The notes under the pieces were generated by a model, which saw only the letters and a program-made list of their open reading frames with translations, made no database searches and was not told where the DNA came from. Position numbers and translations under genes: made by a program. From NCBI GenBank assembly GCA_037074615.1, contig CM073546.1, forward strand, positions 8,487,501 through 8,551,500: DNA of 64,000 nt. The letters run 5' to 3'. Source of the stretch: Leucaena leucocephala (Eukaryota > Streptophyta > Magnoliopsida > Fabales > Fabaceae). Positions 12,460-26,682 of the stretch are shown piece after piece. Position 1 is the stretch's first letter. Every line of letters starts with the position of its first letter.

Positions 12460-13888
12460 TAAGGATGAGAAAAGAAGTATTTCTGAGTGTTTGCAAATAA
12501 TCAAAGTTCCCTCTAGGTACTCATTAAATCTTAATAAGATTGTGTCGATGAAAGATTTGAATTTAGTAGGCCTTGCCTCATGATTGTCATGTCTTGATGC
12601 AACAATTACTACCAGATGCTATTCGAGGCATACTTCAAGATGATTTGAGACACATTATAACCCGACTTTGCTTCTTCTTCAATGCTATCTATGGAAAAGT
12701 CTTTAAGACTGAAAAGTTGGATTAAATAGAGCACGAGGGTTATGTTATTTTGTTCCAACTTGAAAAAATATTTCTTCTTACTTTTTTTAACATCATGGTG
12801 CACCTCATTGTTTATCTAGTGCGAGATGAAGCTGTGTAGGCCTGTATACTTATGATGGATGTACTAAATTGAAAGATGCATGAAAATCCTGAAAGGGAAT
12901 CCAAATTGGCCAAAGAAGCTATGGATTTTTGTCAAAACTACCTATCTAATGTAAGACAAACTGGTCTCCTTAAACCCTGTGCCAAAGATAGGGGTCAATG
13001 TGAAATGACGATAAAGAGTATTGATCTTAATGAATTATATCAAATACACTTAAACATCTTGAATAACATTGATGAAGTTCAAGACTATATGGTTGTTCAT
13101 ACATAGCTTGTTAGGAAAGGAAATAATAAATGATAGTGCAAAGTTGATTAGATAACACCACAAATCTTTTGCACATTGGTTCAAACAGAATGTTAAAAGT
13201 AAGGATGATGTTTCTGATATAGTTAGATAGTTGGCATATGGTCCTAAATTTGATGTGATAAGTTGGAATTCATTTCATATCATTGGGTATTCCTTTTATA
13301 GGTATGATAAAAGTAGCGTACAAAATAGCGGTGTTATGTTAATAGCTAAAGCTATGCACTGTTCTAGTTCAAAAGACAACAATCGTAATTAGCAGTCATC
13401 CCTTATTATGGAGTTGTTGAAGAGAACTGAGAGGTGAACTACTCCAAATTTAAAGTTCCTGTGTTCAAATACAAGTGGGTCAATGTAAACAATGGTGTTA
13501 TGGCCGATTGGTTAGGATTTATATTGATTGATTTGAATAGTACAAGTTTTGGGGATGAGCCTTTTATTATGGTAGGCCAAGCAAAGAAAGTGTTCTATAT
13601 CACTGATCTGGCAAATAAAATATGGTATGTGGCTCTCCAAGCAAAAAGAGTTCTTGACGATGATGATTCAATTTATGAGACCCCTTCCTTTTTAGTAGGT
13701 TTACAAAATTAAATGGAGATTGAGTGGATTATGATTGATTTGTACGTGAGTGTTTTATTGATGTAATGTCAAAATAGAGGACAATATATAGGTTGAACGA
13801 ATATAACTTTCTCTGATGTTAACTCTACCTCGTTGCTATAAGTTTTGTTAAATTGTTGTACATATATGTTGTAGCTTCAGGGGATGGG
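12460..13888 (+). pseudogene. Unit 5 CACTA transposase fragment
   Basis: 1,429 bp, matching units 2 and 3 in the compared coding stretches. Confidence 0.82.
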
Positions 13889-15656
13889 TGAAAGGAATTG
13901 GAAGACGCGCAGCGGAAATTAATTTAAAAATTTTTCCATTCCTTGCCAGGATCTACCGTATGTGTTTAAGTCAAGTGGGAAGAAGCATTACCCTTAGTGT
14001 GCCTCAGCGACTTCCACAGCTTTTGGTCACGACGTTCACAACTTCTTTCCGCGGCTCGTGCTCCCTGCCCGATCGCAAGAAGTCGACGACTCAGGTCGCC
14101 TTCCTCTACTGGTATCCACACGAACAGCGTTCCAACCACGAACGGCGTGCTAGCGTCTCTTGTCCCTCCAGGGCTTTCTCAAGAGTTCGTCCTCTCCGTC
14201 TCTATTTCGACAGTTTCTTATCTACAAACCCTTTGCTCAGTCCCCTTCGGCCTTTCCGTGTTCTATGTATATCTCTATGCAAAACGTAGATCCTAATATA
14301 AGATATATAGGATGCTCTGTGTTTTCTTCTACCGAATTGGATTTTAGGAGTTAATCTTATATTAATTCCGAAATTAATGCAATATCATATATTGTATAAT
14401 TTGATAAGAAACTAATTAAATAAATAATATTAAATCCGCCCCACAGATTTAATTCACCTATTTATTTAACTTAAAATAAAGCTAAGACTGAACTGTATTT
14501 GATTTATTCTCATAAATCAAATTTGAGATATCATATCAATTTGAATTTCACATTCAAATGTGATAGAGATTTAATTTATCCTTATAAATTAAATCTTATA
14601 AATATCTCTTATATGAGATATCCTATCAATTTGAATTTCAAACTCAAACGTGATAGAGATTTAATTTATCCTTATAAATTAAATCTCATATATCTCTCAT
14701 ATATAATATATATATATATATATACGAATATAAATATAAATAAATATATATACCTCTATCCTGGATCATTCATTGAATATGGACATGTCTTAGATTCAAT
14801 GAATCTGGACATCATAGCCCGTGTTGGGCTATTGTGTGCGACCCTGTAGGCCCATATGAAGTTGGCAGTTGGCCATTTGTTATACTATACCACAAGTCAC
14901 AAGCGGTCTCTAGCAAGACATAACGACTACCCAAATCATATGAGGATCGTTAAACGGTGTAACCTTTTATACAACCATATGATGTCCCTTCTGTCACGCG
15001 ATATTTTGGTCATGGTTGAGGCATGGATAATGTCATCCTCCTATTCCTGACCGTTACTTTCTCGATCCCTGAGTAGTCTGACTATAGAAATAGAACTACC
15101 TTTCCATTACAGTATGGCCATACATTTCTCATACTCACTCATCGAGGGGCCCAGTAATATCTCTCTACGAATGTGAGGGACAAATTCCATCTTGACCATT
15201 CACATTCCTCCGCATGAAAAACCACTAAGCCCGAACATAGTCTTTATGATCACTCGGTCAAAAGTGACTTTTGACTAGGTCAAAGCTGAGCGTTTGTCAT
15301 GGAGGAATCCATGATGATCTCAGGTCAATGGGCATATTGACATGGTTTGTATATGAGAGAAGCTTATGACGTTACCCATGCAGTTCTCTCATAGCGGGTC
15401 GGTCCAACACCTTGTACTCTTACATGTGCCTATGACTTTGATTTATATCTCTATACATCTTCAAAGTCATACTGGTCTTATTTCATCTGTGCTCCCGCAC
15501 AGATGACCAGCCAGGGACATTTAGGATAAGATTAGGAATTATCCAAGGATGGTCATCACAATAAACATGCAAATAATATGATAACACAATTAATAAATTC
15601 ATAAATCAATAGTGTTCATAAGACAATGATCGGCCCCTGGGGCACGATTTCCAACA
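13889..15656 (-). mobile_element. Copia-like LTR, unit 5
   Basis: 1,768 bp. First copy with GTTC near 15614 (units 5-10). Has CTCATACTC near 15130, shared with units 7 and 8 but not 6. Still has the left-half forms GCTAGCGTC and CCTTAT in the first hairpin. Confidence 0.8.
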
Positions 15657-17085
15657 TAAGGATGAGAAAAGAAGTATTTCTGAGTGTTTGCAAATAATCA
15701 AAGTTCCCTCTAGGTACTCATTAAATCTTAATAAGATTGTGTCGATGAAAGATTTGAATTTAGTAGGCCTTGCCTCATGATTGTCATGTCTTGATGCAAC
15801 AATTACTACCAGATGCTATTCGAGGCATACTTCAAGATGATTTGAGACACATTATAACCCGACTTTGCTTCTTCTTCAATGCTATCTATGGAAAAGTCTT
15901 TAAGACTGAAAAGTTGGATTAAATAGAGCACGAGGGTTATGTTATTTTGTTCCAACTTGAAAAAATATTTCTTCTTACTTTTTTTAACATCATGGTGCAC
16001 CTCATTGTTTATCTAGTGCGAGATGAAGCTGTGTAGGCCTGTATACTTATGATGGATGTACTAAATTGAAAGATGCATGAAAATCCTGAAAGGGAATCCA
16101 AATTGGCCAAAGAAGCTATGGATTTTTGTCAAAACTACCTATCTAATGTAAGACAAACTGGTCTCCTTAAACCCTGTGCCAAAGATAGGGGTCAATGTGA
16201 AATGACGATAAAGAGTATTGATCTTAATGAATTATATCAAATACACTTAAACATCTTGAATAACATTGATGAAGTTCAAGACTATATGGTTGTTCATACA
16301 TAGCTTGTTAGGAAAGGAAATAATAAATGATAGTGCAAAGTTGATTAGATAACACCACAAATCTTTTGCACATTGGTTCAAACAGAATGTTAAAAGTAAG
16401 GATGATGTTTCTGATATAGTTAGATAGTTGGCATATGGTCCTAAATTTGATGTGATAAGTTGGAATTCATTTCATATCATTGGGTATTCCTTTTATAGGT
16501 ATGATAAAAGTAGCGTACAAAATAGCGGTGTTATGTTAATAGCTAAAGCTATGCACTGTTCTAGTTCAAAAGACAACAATCGTAATTAGCAGTCATCCCT
16601 TATTATGGAGTTGTTGAAGAGAACTGAGAGGTGAACTACTCCAAATTTAAAGTTCCTGTGTTCAAATACAAGTGGGTCAATGTAAACAATGGTGTTATGG
16701 CCGATTGGTTAGGATTTATATTGATTGATTTGAATAGTACAAGTTTTGGGGATGAGCCTTTTATTATGGTAGGCCAAGCAAAGAAAGTGTTCTATATCAC
16801 TGATCTGGCAAATAAAATATGGTATGTGGCTCTCCAAGCAAAAAGAGTTCTTGACGATGATGATTCAATTTATGAGACCCCTTCCTTTTTAGTAGGTTTA
16901 CAAAATTAAATGGAGATTGAGTGGATTATGATTGATTTGTACGTGAGTGTTTTATTGATGTAATGTCAAAATAGAGGACAATATATAGGTTGAACGAATA
17001 TAACTTTCTCTGATGTTAACTCTACCTCGTTGCTATAAGTTTTGTTAAATTGTTGTACATATATGTTGTAGCTTCAGGGGATGGG
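15657..17085 (+). pseudogene. Unit 6 CACTA transposase fragment
   Basis: 1,429 bp, with the common isoleucine codon (TTGATTGATTTG) in the DUF4216 part near 16722. Confidence 0.82.
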
Positions 17086-18855
17086 TGAAAGGAATTGGAA
17101 GACGCGCAGCGGAAATTAATTTAAAAATTTTTCCATTCCTTGCCAGGATCTACCGTATGTGTTTAAGTCAAGTGGGAAGAAGCATTACCCTTAGTGTGCC
17201 TCAGCGACTTCCACAGCTTTTGGTCACGACGTTCACAACTTCTTTCCGCGGCTCGTGCTCCCTGCCCGATCGCAAGAAGTCGACGACTCAGGTCGCCTTC
17301 CTCTACTGGTATCCACACGAACAGCGTTCCAACCACGAACGGCGTGCTAGCCTCTCTTGTCCCTCCAGGGCTTTCTCAAGAGTTCGTCCTCTCCGTCTCT
17401 ATTTCGACAGTTTCTTATCTACAAACCCTTTGCTCAGTCCCCTTCGGCCTTTCCGTGTTCTATGTATATCTCTATGCAAAACGTAGATCCTAATATAAGA
17501 TATATAGGATGCTCTGTGTTTTCTTCTACCGAATTGGATTTTAGGAGTTAATCTTATATTAATTCCGAAATTAATGCAATATCATATATTGTATAATTTG
17601 ATAAGAAACTAATTAAATAAATAATATTAAATCCGCCCCACAGATTTAATTCACCTATTTATTTAACTTAAAATAAAGCTAAGACTGAACTGTATTTGAT
17701 TTATTCTCATAAATCAAATTTGAGATATCATATCAATTTGAATTTCACATTCAAATGTGATAGAGATTTAATTTATCCTGATAAATTAAATCTCATAAAT
17801 ATCTCTTATATGAGATATCCTATCAATTTGAATTTCAAACTCAAACGTGATAGAGATTTAATTTATCCTTATAAATTAAATCTCATATATCTCTCATATA
17901 TAATATATATATATATATATATACGAATATAAATATAAATAAATATATATACCTCTATCCTGGATCATTCATTGAATATGGACATGTCTTAGATTCAATG
18001 AATCTGGACATCATAGCCCGTGTTGGGCTATTGTGTGCGACCCTGTAGGCCCATATGAAGTTGGCAGTTGGCCATTTGTTATACTATACCACAAGTCACA
18101 AGCGGTCTCTAGCAAGACATAACGACTACCCAAATCATATGAGGATCGTTAAACGGTGTAACCTTTTATACAACCATATGATGTCCCTTCTGTCACGTGA
18201 TATTTTGGTCATGGTTGAGGCATGGATAATGTCATCCTCCTATTCCTGACCGTTACTTTCTCGATCCCTGAGTAGTCTGACTATAGAAATAGAACTACCT
18301 TTCCATTACAGTATGGCCATACATTTCTCAGACTCACTCATCGAGGGGCCCAGTAATATCTCTCTACGAATGTGAGGGACAAATTCCATCTTGACCATTC
18401 ACATTCCTCCGCATGAAAAACCACTAAGCCCGAACATAGTCTTTATGATCACTCGGTCAAAAGTGACTTTTGACTAGGTCAAAGCTGAGCGTTTGTCATG
18501 GAGGAATCCATGATGATCTCAGGTCAATGGGCATATTGACATGGTTTGTATATGAGAGAAGCTTATGACGTTACCCATGCAGTTCTCTCATAGCGGGTCG
18601 GTCCAACACCTTGTACTCTTACATGTGCCTATGACTTTGATTTATATCTCTATACATCTTCAAAGTCATACTGGTCTTATTTCATCTGTGCTCCCGCACA
18701 GATGACCAGCCAGGGACATTTAGGATAAGATTAGGAATTATCCAAGGATGGTCATCACAATAAACATGCAAATAATATGATAACACAATTAATAAATTCA
18801 TAAATCAATAGTGTTCATAAGACAATGATCGGCCCCTGGGGCACGATTTCCAACA
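17086..18855 (-). mobile_element. Copia-like LTR, unit 6
   Basis: 1,770 bp. First copy with GCTAGCCTC near 17346 and with the two substitutions that lengthen the first hairpin stem to 15 bp (17764-17795). Private C-to-T near 18198 (CACGTGATA). Confidence 0.8.
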
Positions 18856-20284
18856 TAAGGATGAGAAAAGAAGTATTTCTGAGTGTTTGCAAATAATCAA
18901 AGTTCCCTCTAGGTACTCATTAAATCTTAATAAGATTGTGTCGATGAAAGATTTGAATTTAGTAGGCCTTGCCTCATGATTGTCATGTCTTGATGCAACA
19001 ATTACTACCAGATGCTATTCGAGGCATACTTCAAGATGATTTGAGACACATTATAACCCGACTTTGCTTCTTCTTCAATGCTATCTATGGAAAAGTCTTT
19101 AAGACTGAAAAGTTGGATTAAATAGAGCACGAGGGTTATGTTATTTTGTTCCAACTTGAAAAAATATTTCTTCTTACTTTTTTTAACATCATGGTGCACC
19201 TCATTGTTTATCTAGTGCGAGATGAAGCTGTGTAGGCCTGTATACTTATGATGGATGTACTAAATTGAAAGATGCATGAAAATCCTGAAAGGGAATCCAA
19301 ATTGGCCAAAGAAGCTATGGATTTTTGTCAAAACTACCTATCTAATGTAAGACAAACTGGTCTCCTTAAACCCTGTGCCAAAGATAGGGGTCAATGTGAA
19401 ATGACGATAAAGAGTATTGATCTTAATGAATTATATCAAATACACTTAAACATCTTGAATAACATTGATGAAGTTCAAGACTATATGGTTGTTCATACAT
19501 AGCTTGTTAGGAAAGGAAATAATAAATGATAGTGCAAAGTTGATTAGATAACACCACAAATCTTTTGCACATTGGTTCAAACAGAATGTTAAAAGTAAGG
19601 ATGATGTTTCTGATATAGTTAGATAGTTGGCATATGGTCCTAAATTTGATGTGATAAGTTGGAATTCATTTCATATCATTGGGTATTCCTTTTATAGGTA
19701 TGATAAAAGTAGCGTACAAAATAGCGGTGTTATGTTAATAGCTAAAGCTATGCACTGTTCTAGTTCAAAAGACAACAATCGTAATTAGCAGTCATCCCTT
19801 ATTATGGAGTTGTTGAAGAGAACTGAGAGGTGAACTACTCCAAATTTAAAGTTCCTGTGTTCAAATACAAGTGGGTCAATGTAAACAATGGTGTTATGGC
19901 CGATTGGTTAGGATTTATATTGACTGATTTGAATAGTACAAGTTTTGGGGATGAGCCTTTTATTATGGTAGGCCAAGCAAAGAAAGTGTTCTATATCACT
20001 GATCTGGCAAATAAAATATGGTATGTGGCTCTCCAAGCAAAAAGAGTTCTTGACGATGATGATTCAATTTATGAGACCCCTTCCTTTTTAGTAGGTTTAC
20101 AAAATTAAATGGAGATTGAGTGGATTATGATTGATTTGTACGTGAGTGTTTTATTGATGTAATGTCAAAATAGAGGACAATATATAGGTTGAACGAATAT
20201 AACTTTCTCTGATGTTAACTCTACCTCGTTGCTATAAGTTTTGTTAAATTGTTGTACATATATGTTGTAGCTTCAGGGGATGGG
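18856..20284 (+). pseudogene. Unit 7 CACTA transposase fragment
   Basis: 1,429 bp. Carries a T-to-C change near 19924 (isoleucine to threonine in the old frame), shared only with units 8 and 9. Confidence 0.82.
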
Positions 20285-22054
20285 TGAAAGGAATTGGAAG
20301 ACGCGCAGCGGAAATTAATTTAAAAATTTTTCCATTCCTTGCCAGGATCTACCGTATGTGTTTAAGTCAAGTGGGAAGAAGCATTACCCTTAGTGTGCCT
20401 CAGCGACTTCCACAGCTTTTGGTCACGACGTTCACAACTTCTTTCCGCGGCTCGTGCTCCCTGCCCGATCGCAAGAAGTCGACGACTCAGGTCGCCTTCC
20501 TCTACTGGTATCCACACGAACAGCGTTCCAACCACGAACGGCGTGCTAGCCTCTCTTGTCCCTCCAGGGCTTTCTCAAGAGTTCGTCCTCTCCGTCTCTA
20601 TTTCGACAGTTTCTTATCTACAAACCCTTTGCTCAGTCCCCTTCGGCCTTTCCGTGTTCTATGTATATCTCTATGCAAAACGTAGATCCTAATATAAGAT
20701 ATATAGGATGCTCTGTGTTTTCTTCTACCGAATTGGATTTTAGGAGTTAATCTTATATTAATTCCGAAATTAATGCAATATCATATATTGTATAATTTGA
20801 TAAGAAACTAATTAAATAAATAATATTAAATCCGCCCCACAGATTTAATTCACCTATTTATTTAACTTAAAATAAAGCTAAGACTGAACTGTATTTGATT
20901 TATTCTCATAAATCAAATTTGAGATATCATATCAATTTGAATTTCACATTCAAATGTGATAGAGATTTAATTTATCCTGATAAATTAAATCTCATAAATA
21001 TCTCTTATATGAGATATCCTATCAATTTGAATTTCAAACTCAAACGTGATAGAGATTTAATTTATCCTTATAAATTAAATCTCATATATCTCTCATATAT
21101 AATATATATATATATATATATACGAATATAAATATAAATAAATATATATACCTCTATCCTGGATCATTCATTGAATATGGACATGTCTTAGATTCAATGA
21201 ATCTGGACATCATAGCCCGTGTTGGGCTATTGTGTGCGACCCTGTAGGCCCATATGAAGTTGGCAGTTGGCCATTTGTTATACTATACCACAAGTCACAA
21301 GCGGTCTCTAGCAAGACATAACGACTACCCAAATCATATGAGGATCGTTAAACGGTGTAACCTTTTATACAACCATATGATGTCCCTTCTGTCACGCGAT
21401 ATTTTGGTCATGGTTGAGGCATGGATAATGTCATCCTCCTATTCCTGACCGTTACTTTCTCGATCCCTGAGTAGTCTGACTATAGAAATAGAACTACCTT
21501 TCCATTACAGTATGGCCATACATTTCTCATACTCACTCATCGAGGGGCCCAGTAATATCTCTCTACGAATGTGAGGGACAAATTCCATCTTGACCATTCA
21601 CATTCCTCCGCATGAAAAACCACTAAGCCCGAACATAGTCTTTATGATCACTCGGTCAAAAGTGACTTTTGACTAGGTCAAAGCTGAGCGTTTGTCATGG
21701 AGGAATCCATGATGATCTCAGGTCAATGGGCATATTGACATGGTTTGTATATGAGAGAAGCTTATGACGTTACCCATGCAGTTCTCTCATAGCGGGTCGG
21801 TCCAACACCTTGTACTCTTACATGTGCCTATGACTTTGATTTATATCTCTATACATCTTCAAAGTCATACTGGTCTTATTTCATCTGTGCTCCCGCACAG
21901 ATGACCAGCCAGGGACATTTAGGATAAGATTAGGAATTATCCAAGGATGGTCATCACAATAAACATGCAAATAATATGATAACACAATTAATAAATTCAT
22001 AAATCAATAGTGTTCATAAGACAATGATCGGCCCCTGGGGCACGATTTCCAACA
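20285..22054 (-). mobile_element. Copia-like LTR, unit 7
   Basis: 1,770 bp. Has CTCATACTC near 21529, as in units 5 and 8, and the right-half forms of the hairpin and GCTAGCCTC. Confidence 0.8.
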
Positions 22055-23483
22055 TAAGGATGAGAAAAGAAGTATTTCTGAGTGTTTGCAAATAATCAAA
22101 GTTCCCTCTAGGTACTCATTAAATCTTAATAAGATTGTGTCGATGAAAGATTTGAATTTAGTAGGCCTTGCCTCATGATTGTCATGTCTTGATGCAACAA
22201 TTACTACCAGATGCTATTCGAGGCATACTTCAAGATGATTTGAGACACATTATAACCCGACTTTGCTTCTTCTTCAATGCTATCTATGGAAAAGTCTTTA
22301 AGACTGAAAAGTTGGATTAAATAGAGCACGAGGGTTATGTTATTTTGTTCCAACTTGAAAAAATATTTCTTCTTACTTTTTTTAACATCATGGTGCACCT
22401 CATTGTTTATCTAGTGCGAGATGAAGCTGTGTAGGCCTGTATACTTATGATGGATGTACTAAATTGAAAGATGCATGAAAATCCTGAAAGGGAATCCAAA
22501 TTGGCCAAAGAAGCTATGGATTTTTGTCAAAACTACCTATCTAATGTAAGACAAACTGGTCTCCTTAAACCCTGTGCCAAAGATAGGGGTCAATGTGAAA
22601 TGACGATAAAGAGTATTGATCTTAATGAATTATATCAAATACACTTAAACATCTTGAATAACATTGATGAAGTTCAAGACTATATGGTTGTTCATACATA
22701 GCTTGTTAGGAAAGGAAATAATAAATGATAGTGCAAAGTTGATTAGATAACACCACAAATCTTTTGCACATTGGTTCAAACAGAATGTTAAAAGTAAGGA
22801 TGATGTTTCTGATATAGTTAGATAGTTGGCATATGGTCCTAAATTTGATGTGATAAGTTGGAATTCATTTCATATCATTGGGTATTCCTTTTATAGGTAT
22901 GATAAAAGTAGCGTACAAAATAGCGGTGTTATGTTAATAGCTAAAGCTATGCACTGTTCTAGTTCAAAAGACAACAATCGTAATTAGCAGTCATCCCTTA
23001 TTATGGAGTTGTTGAAGAGAACTGAGAGGTGAACTACTCCAAATTTAAAGTTCCTGTGTTCAAATACAAGTGGGTCAATGTAAACAATGGTGTTATGGCC
23101 GATTGGTTAGGATTTATATTGACTGATTTGAATAGTACAAGTTTTGGGGATGAGCCTTTTATTATGGTAGGCCAAGCAAAGAAAGTGTTCTATATCACTG
23201 ATCTGGCAAATAAAATATGGTATGTGGCTCTCCAAGCAAAAAGAGTTCTTGACGATGATGATTCAATTTATGAGACCCCTTCCTTTTTAGTAGGTTTACA
23301 AAATTAAATGGAGATTGAGTGGATTATGATTGATTTGTACGTGAGTGTTTTATTGATGTAATGTCAAAATAGAGGACAATATATAGGTTGAACGAATATA
23401 ACTTTCTCTGATGTTAACTCTACCTCGTTGCTATAAGTTTTGTTAAATTGTTGTACATATATGTTGTAGCTTCAGGGGATGGG
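22055..23483 (+). pseudogene. Unit 8 CACTA transposase fragment
   Basis: 1,429 bp with the threonine variant near 23123. Confidence 0.82.
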
Positions 23484-25253
23484 TGAAAGGAATTGGAAGA
23501 CGCGCAGCGGAAATTAATTTAAAAATTTTTCCATTCCTTGCCAGGATCTACCGTATGTGTTTAAGTCAAGTGGGAAGAAGCATTACCCTTAGTGTGCCTC
23601 AGCGACTTCCACAGCTTTTGGTCACGACGTTCACAACTTCTTTCCGCGGCTCGTGCTCCCTGCCCGATCGCAAGAAGTCGACGACTCAGGTCGCCTTCCT
23701 CTACTGGTATCCACACGAACAGCGTTCCAACCACGAACGGCGTGCTAGCCTCTCTTGTCCCTCCAGGGCTTTCTCAAGAGTTCGTCCTCTCCGTCTCTAT
23801 TTCGACAGTTTCTTATCTACAAACCCTTTGCTCAGTCCCCTTCGGCCTTTCCGTGTTCTATGTATATCTCTATGCAAAACGTAGATCCTAATATAAGATA
23901 TATAGGATGCTCTGTGTTTTCTTCTACCGAATTGGATTTTAGGAGTTAATCTTATATTAATTCCGAAATTAATGCAATATCATATATTGTATAATTTGAT
24001 AAGAAACTAATTAAATAAATAATATTAAATCCGCCCCACAGATTTAATTCACCTATTTATTTAACTTAAAATAAAGCTAAGACTGAACTGTATTTGATTT
24101 ATTCTCATAAATCAAATTTGAGATATCATATCAATTTGAATTTCACATTCAAATGTGATAGAGATTTAATTTATCCTGATAAATTAAATCTCATAAATAT
24201 CTCTTATATGAGATATCCTATCAATTTGAATTTCAAACTCAAACGTGATAGAGATTTAATTTATCCTTATAAATTAAATCTCATATATCTCTCATATATA
24301 ATATATATATATATATATATACGAATATAAATATAAATAAATATATATACCTCTATCCTGGATCATTCATTGAATATGGACATGTCTTAGATTCAATGAA
24401 TCTGGACATCATAGCCCGTGTTGGGCTATTGTGTGCGACCCTGTAGGCCCATATGAAGTTGGCAGTTGGCCATTTGTTATACTATACCACAAGTCACAAG
24501 CGGTCTCTAGCAAGACATAACGACTACCCAAATCATATGAGGATCGTTAAACGGTGTAACCTTTTATACAACCATATGATGTCCCTTCTGTCACGCGATA
24601 TTTTGGTCATGGTTGAGGCATGGATAATGTCATCCTCCTATTCCTGACCGTTACTTTCTCGATCCCTGAGTAGTCTGACTATAGAAATAGAACTACCTTT
24701 CCATTACAGTATGGCCATACATTTCTCATACTCACTCATCGAGGGGCCCAGTAATATCTCTCTACGAATGTGAGGGACAAATTCCATCTTGACCATTCAC
24801 ATTCCTCCGCATGAAAAACCACTAAGCCCGAACATAGTCTTTATGATCACTCGGTCAAAAGTGACTTTTGACTAGGTCAAAGCTGAGCGTTTGTCATGGA
24901 GGAATCCATGATGATCTCAGGTCAATGGGCATATTGACATGGTTTGTATATGAGAGAAGCTTATGACGTTACCCATGCAGTTCTCTCATAGCGGGTCGGT
25001 CCAACACCTTGTACTCTTACATGTGCCTATGACTTTGATTTATATCTCTATACATCTTCAAAGTCATACTGGTCTTATTTCATCTGTGCTCCCGCACAGA
25101 TGACCAGCCAGGGACATTTAGGATAAGATTAGGAATTATCCAAGGATGGTCATCACAATAAACATGCAAATAATATGATAACACAATTAATAAATTCATA
25201 AATCAATAGTGTTCATAAGACAATGATCGGCCCCTGGGGCACGATTTCCAACA
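23484..25253 (-). mobile_element. Copia-like LTR, unit 8
   Basis: 1,770 bp. I found no difference from unit 7 among the variant sites compared, suggesting units 7 and 8 are the most recent duplicate pair. Confidence 0.8.
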
Positions 25254-26682
25254 TAAGGATGAGAAAAGAAGTATTTCTGAGTGTTTGCAAATAATCAAAG
25301 TTCCCTCTAGGTACTCATTAAATCTTAATAAGATTGTGTCGATGAAAGATTTGAATTTAGTAGGCCTTGCCTCATGATTGTCATGTCTTGATGCAACAAT
25401 TACTACCAGATGCTATTCGAGGCATACTTCAAGATGATTTGAGACACATTATAACCCGACTTTGCTTCTTCTTCAATGCTATCTATGGAAAAGTCTTTAA
25501 GACTGAAAAGTTGGATTAAATAGAGCACGAGGGTTATGTTATTTTGTTCCAACTTGAAAAAATATTTCTTCTTACTTTTTTTAACATCATGGTGCACCTC
25601 ATTGTTTATCTAGTGCGAGATGAAGCTGTGTAGGCCTGTATACTTATGATGGATGTACTAAATTGAAAGATGCATGAAAATCCTGAAAGGGAATCCAAAT
25701 TGGCCAAAGAAGCTATGGATTTTTGTCAAAACTACCTATCTAATGTAAGACAAACTGGTCTCCTTAAACCCTGTGCCAAAGATAGGGGTCAATGTGAAAT
25801 GACGATAAAGAGTATTGATCTTAATGAATTATATCAAATACACTTAAACATCTTGAATAACATTGATGAAGTTCAAGACTATATGGTTGTTCATACATAG
25901 CTTGTTAGGAAAGGAAATAATAAATGATAGTGCAAAGTTGATTAGATAACACCACAAATCTTTTGCACATTGGTTCAAACAGAATGTTAAAAGTAAGGAT
26001 GATGTTTCTGATATAGTTAGATAGTTGGCATATGGTCCTAAATTTGATGTGATAAGTTGGAATTCATTTCATATCATTGGGTATTCCTTTTATAGGTATG
26101 ATAAAAGTAGCGTACAAAATAGCGGTGTTATGTTAATAGCTAAAGCTATGCACTGTTCTAGTTCAAAAGACAACAATCGTAATTAGCAGTCATCCCTTAT
26201 TATGGAGTTGTTGAAGAGAACTGAGAGGTGAACTACTCCAAATTTAAAGTTCCTGTGTTCAAATACAAGTGGGTCAATGTAAACAATGGTGTTATGGCCG
26301 ATTGGTTAGGATTTATATTGACTGATTTGAATAGTACAAGTTTTGGGGATGAGCCTTTTATTATGGTAGGCCAAGCAAAGAAAGTGTTCTATATCACTGA
26401 TCTGGCAAATAAAATATGGTATGTGGCTCTCCAAGCAAAAAGAGTTCTTGACGATGATGATTCAATTTATGAGACCCCTTCCTTTTTAGTAGGTTTACAA
26501 AATTAAATGGAGATTGAGTGGATTATGATTGATTTGTACGTGAGTGTTTTATTGATGTAATGTCAAAATAGAGGACAATATATAGGTTGAACGAATATAA
26601 CTTTCTCTGATGTTAACTCTACCTCGTTGCTATAAGTTTTGTTAAATTGTTGTACATATATGTTGTAGCTTCAGGGGATGGG
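25254..26682 (+). pseudogene. Unit 9 CACTA transposase fragment
   Basis: 1,429 bp; last copy with the threonine variant (near 26322). Confidence 0.82.
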
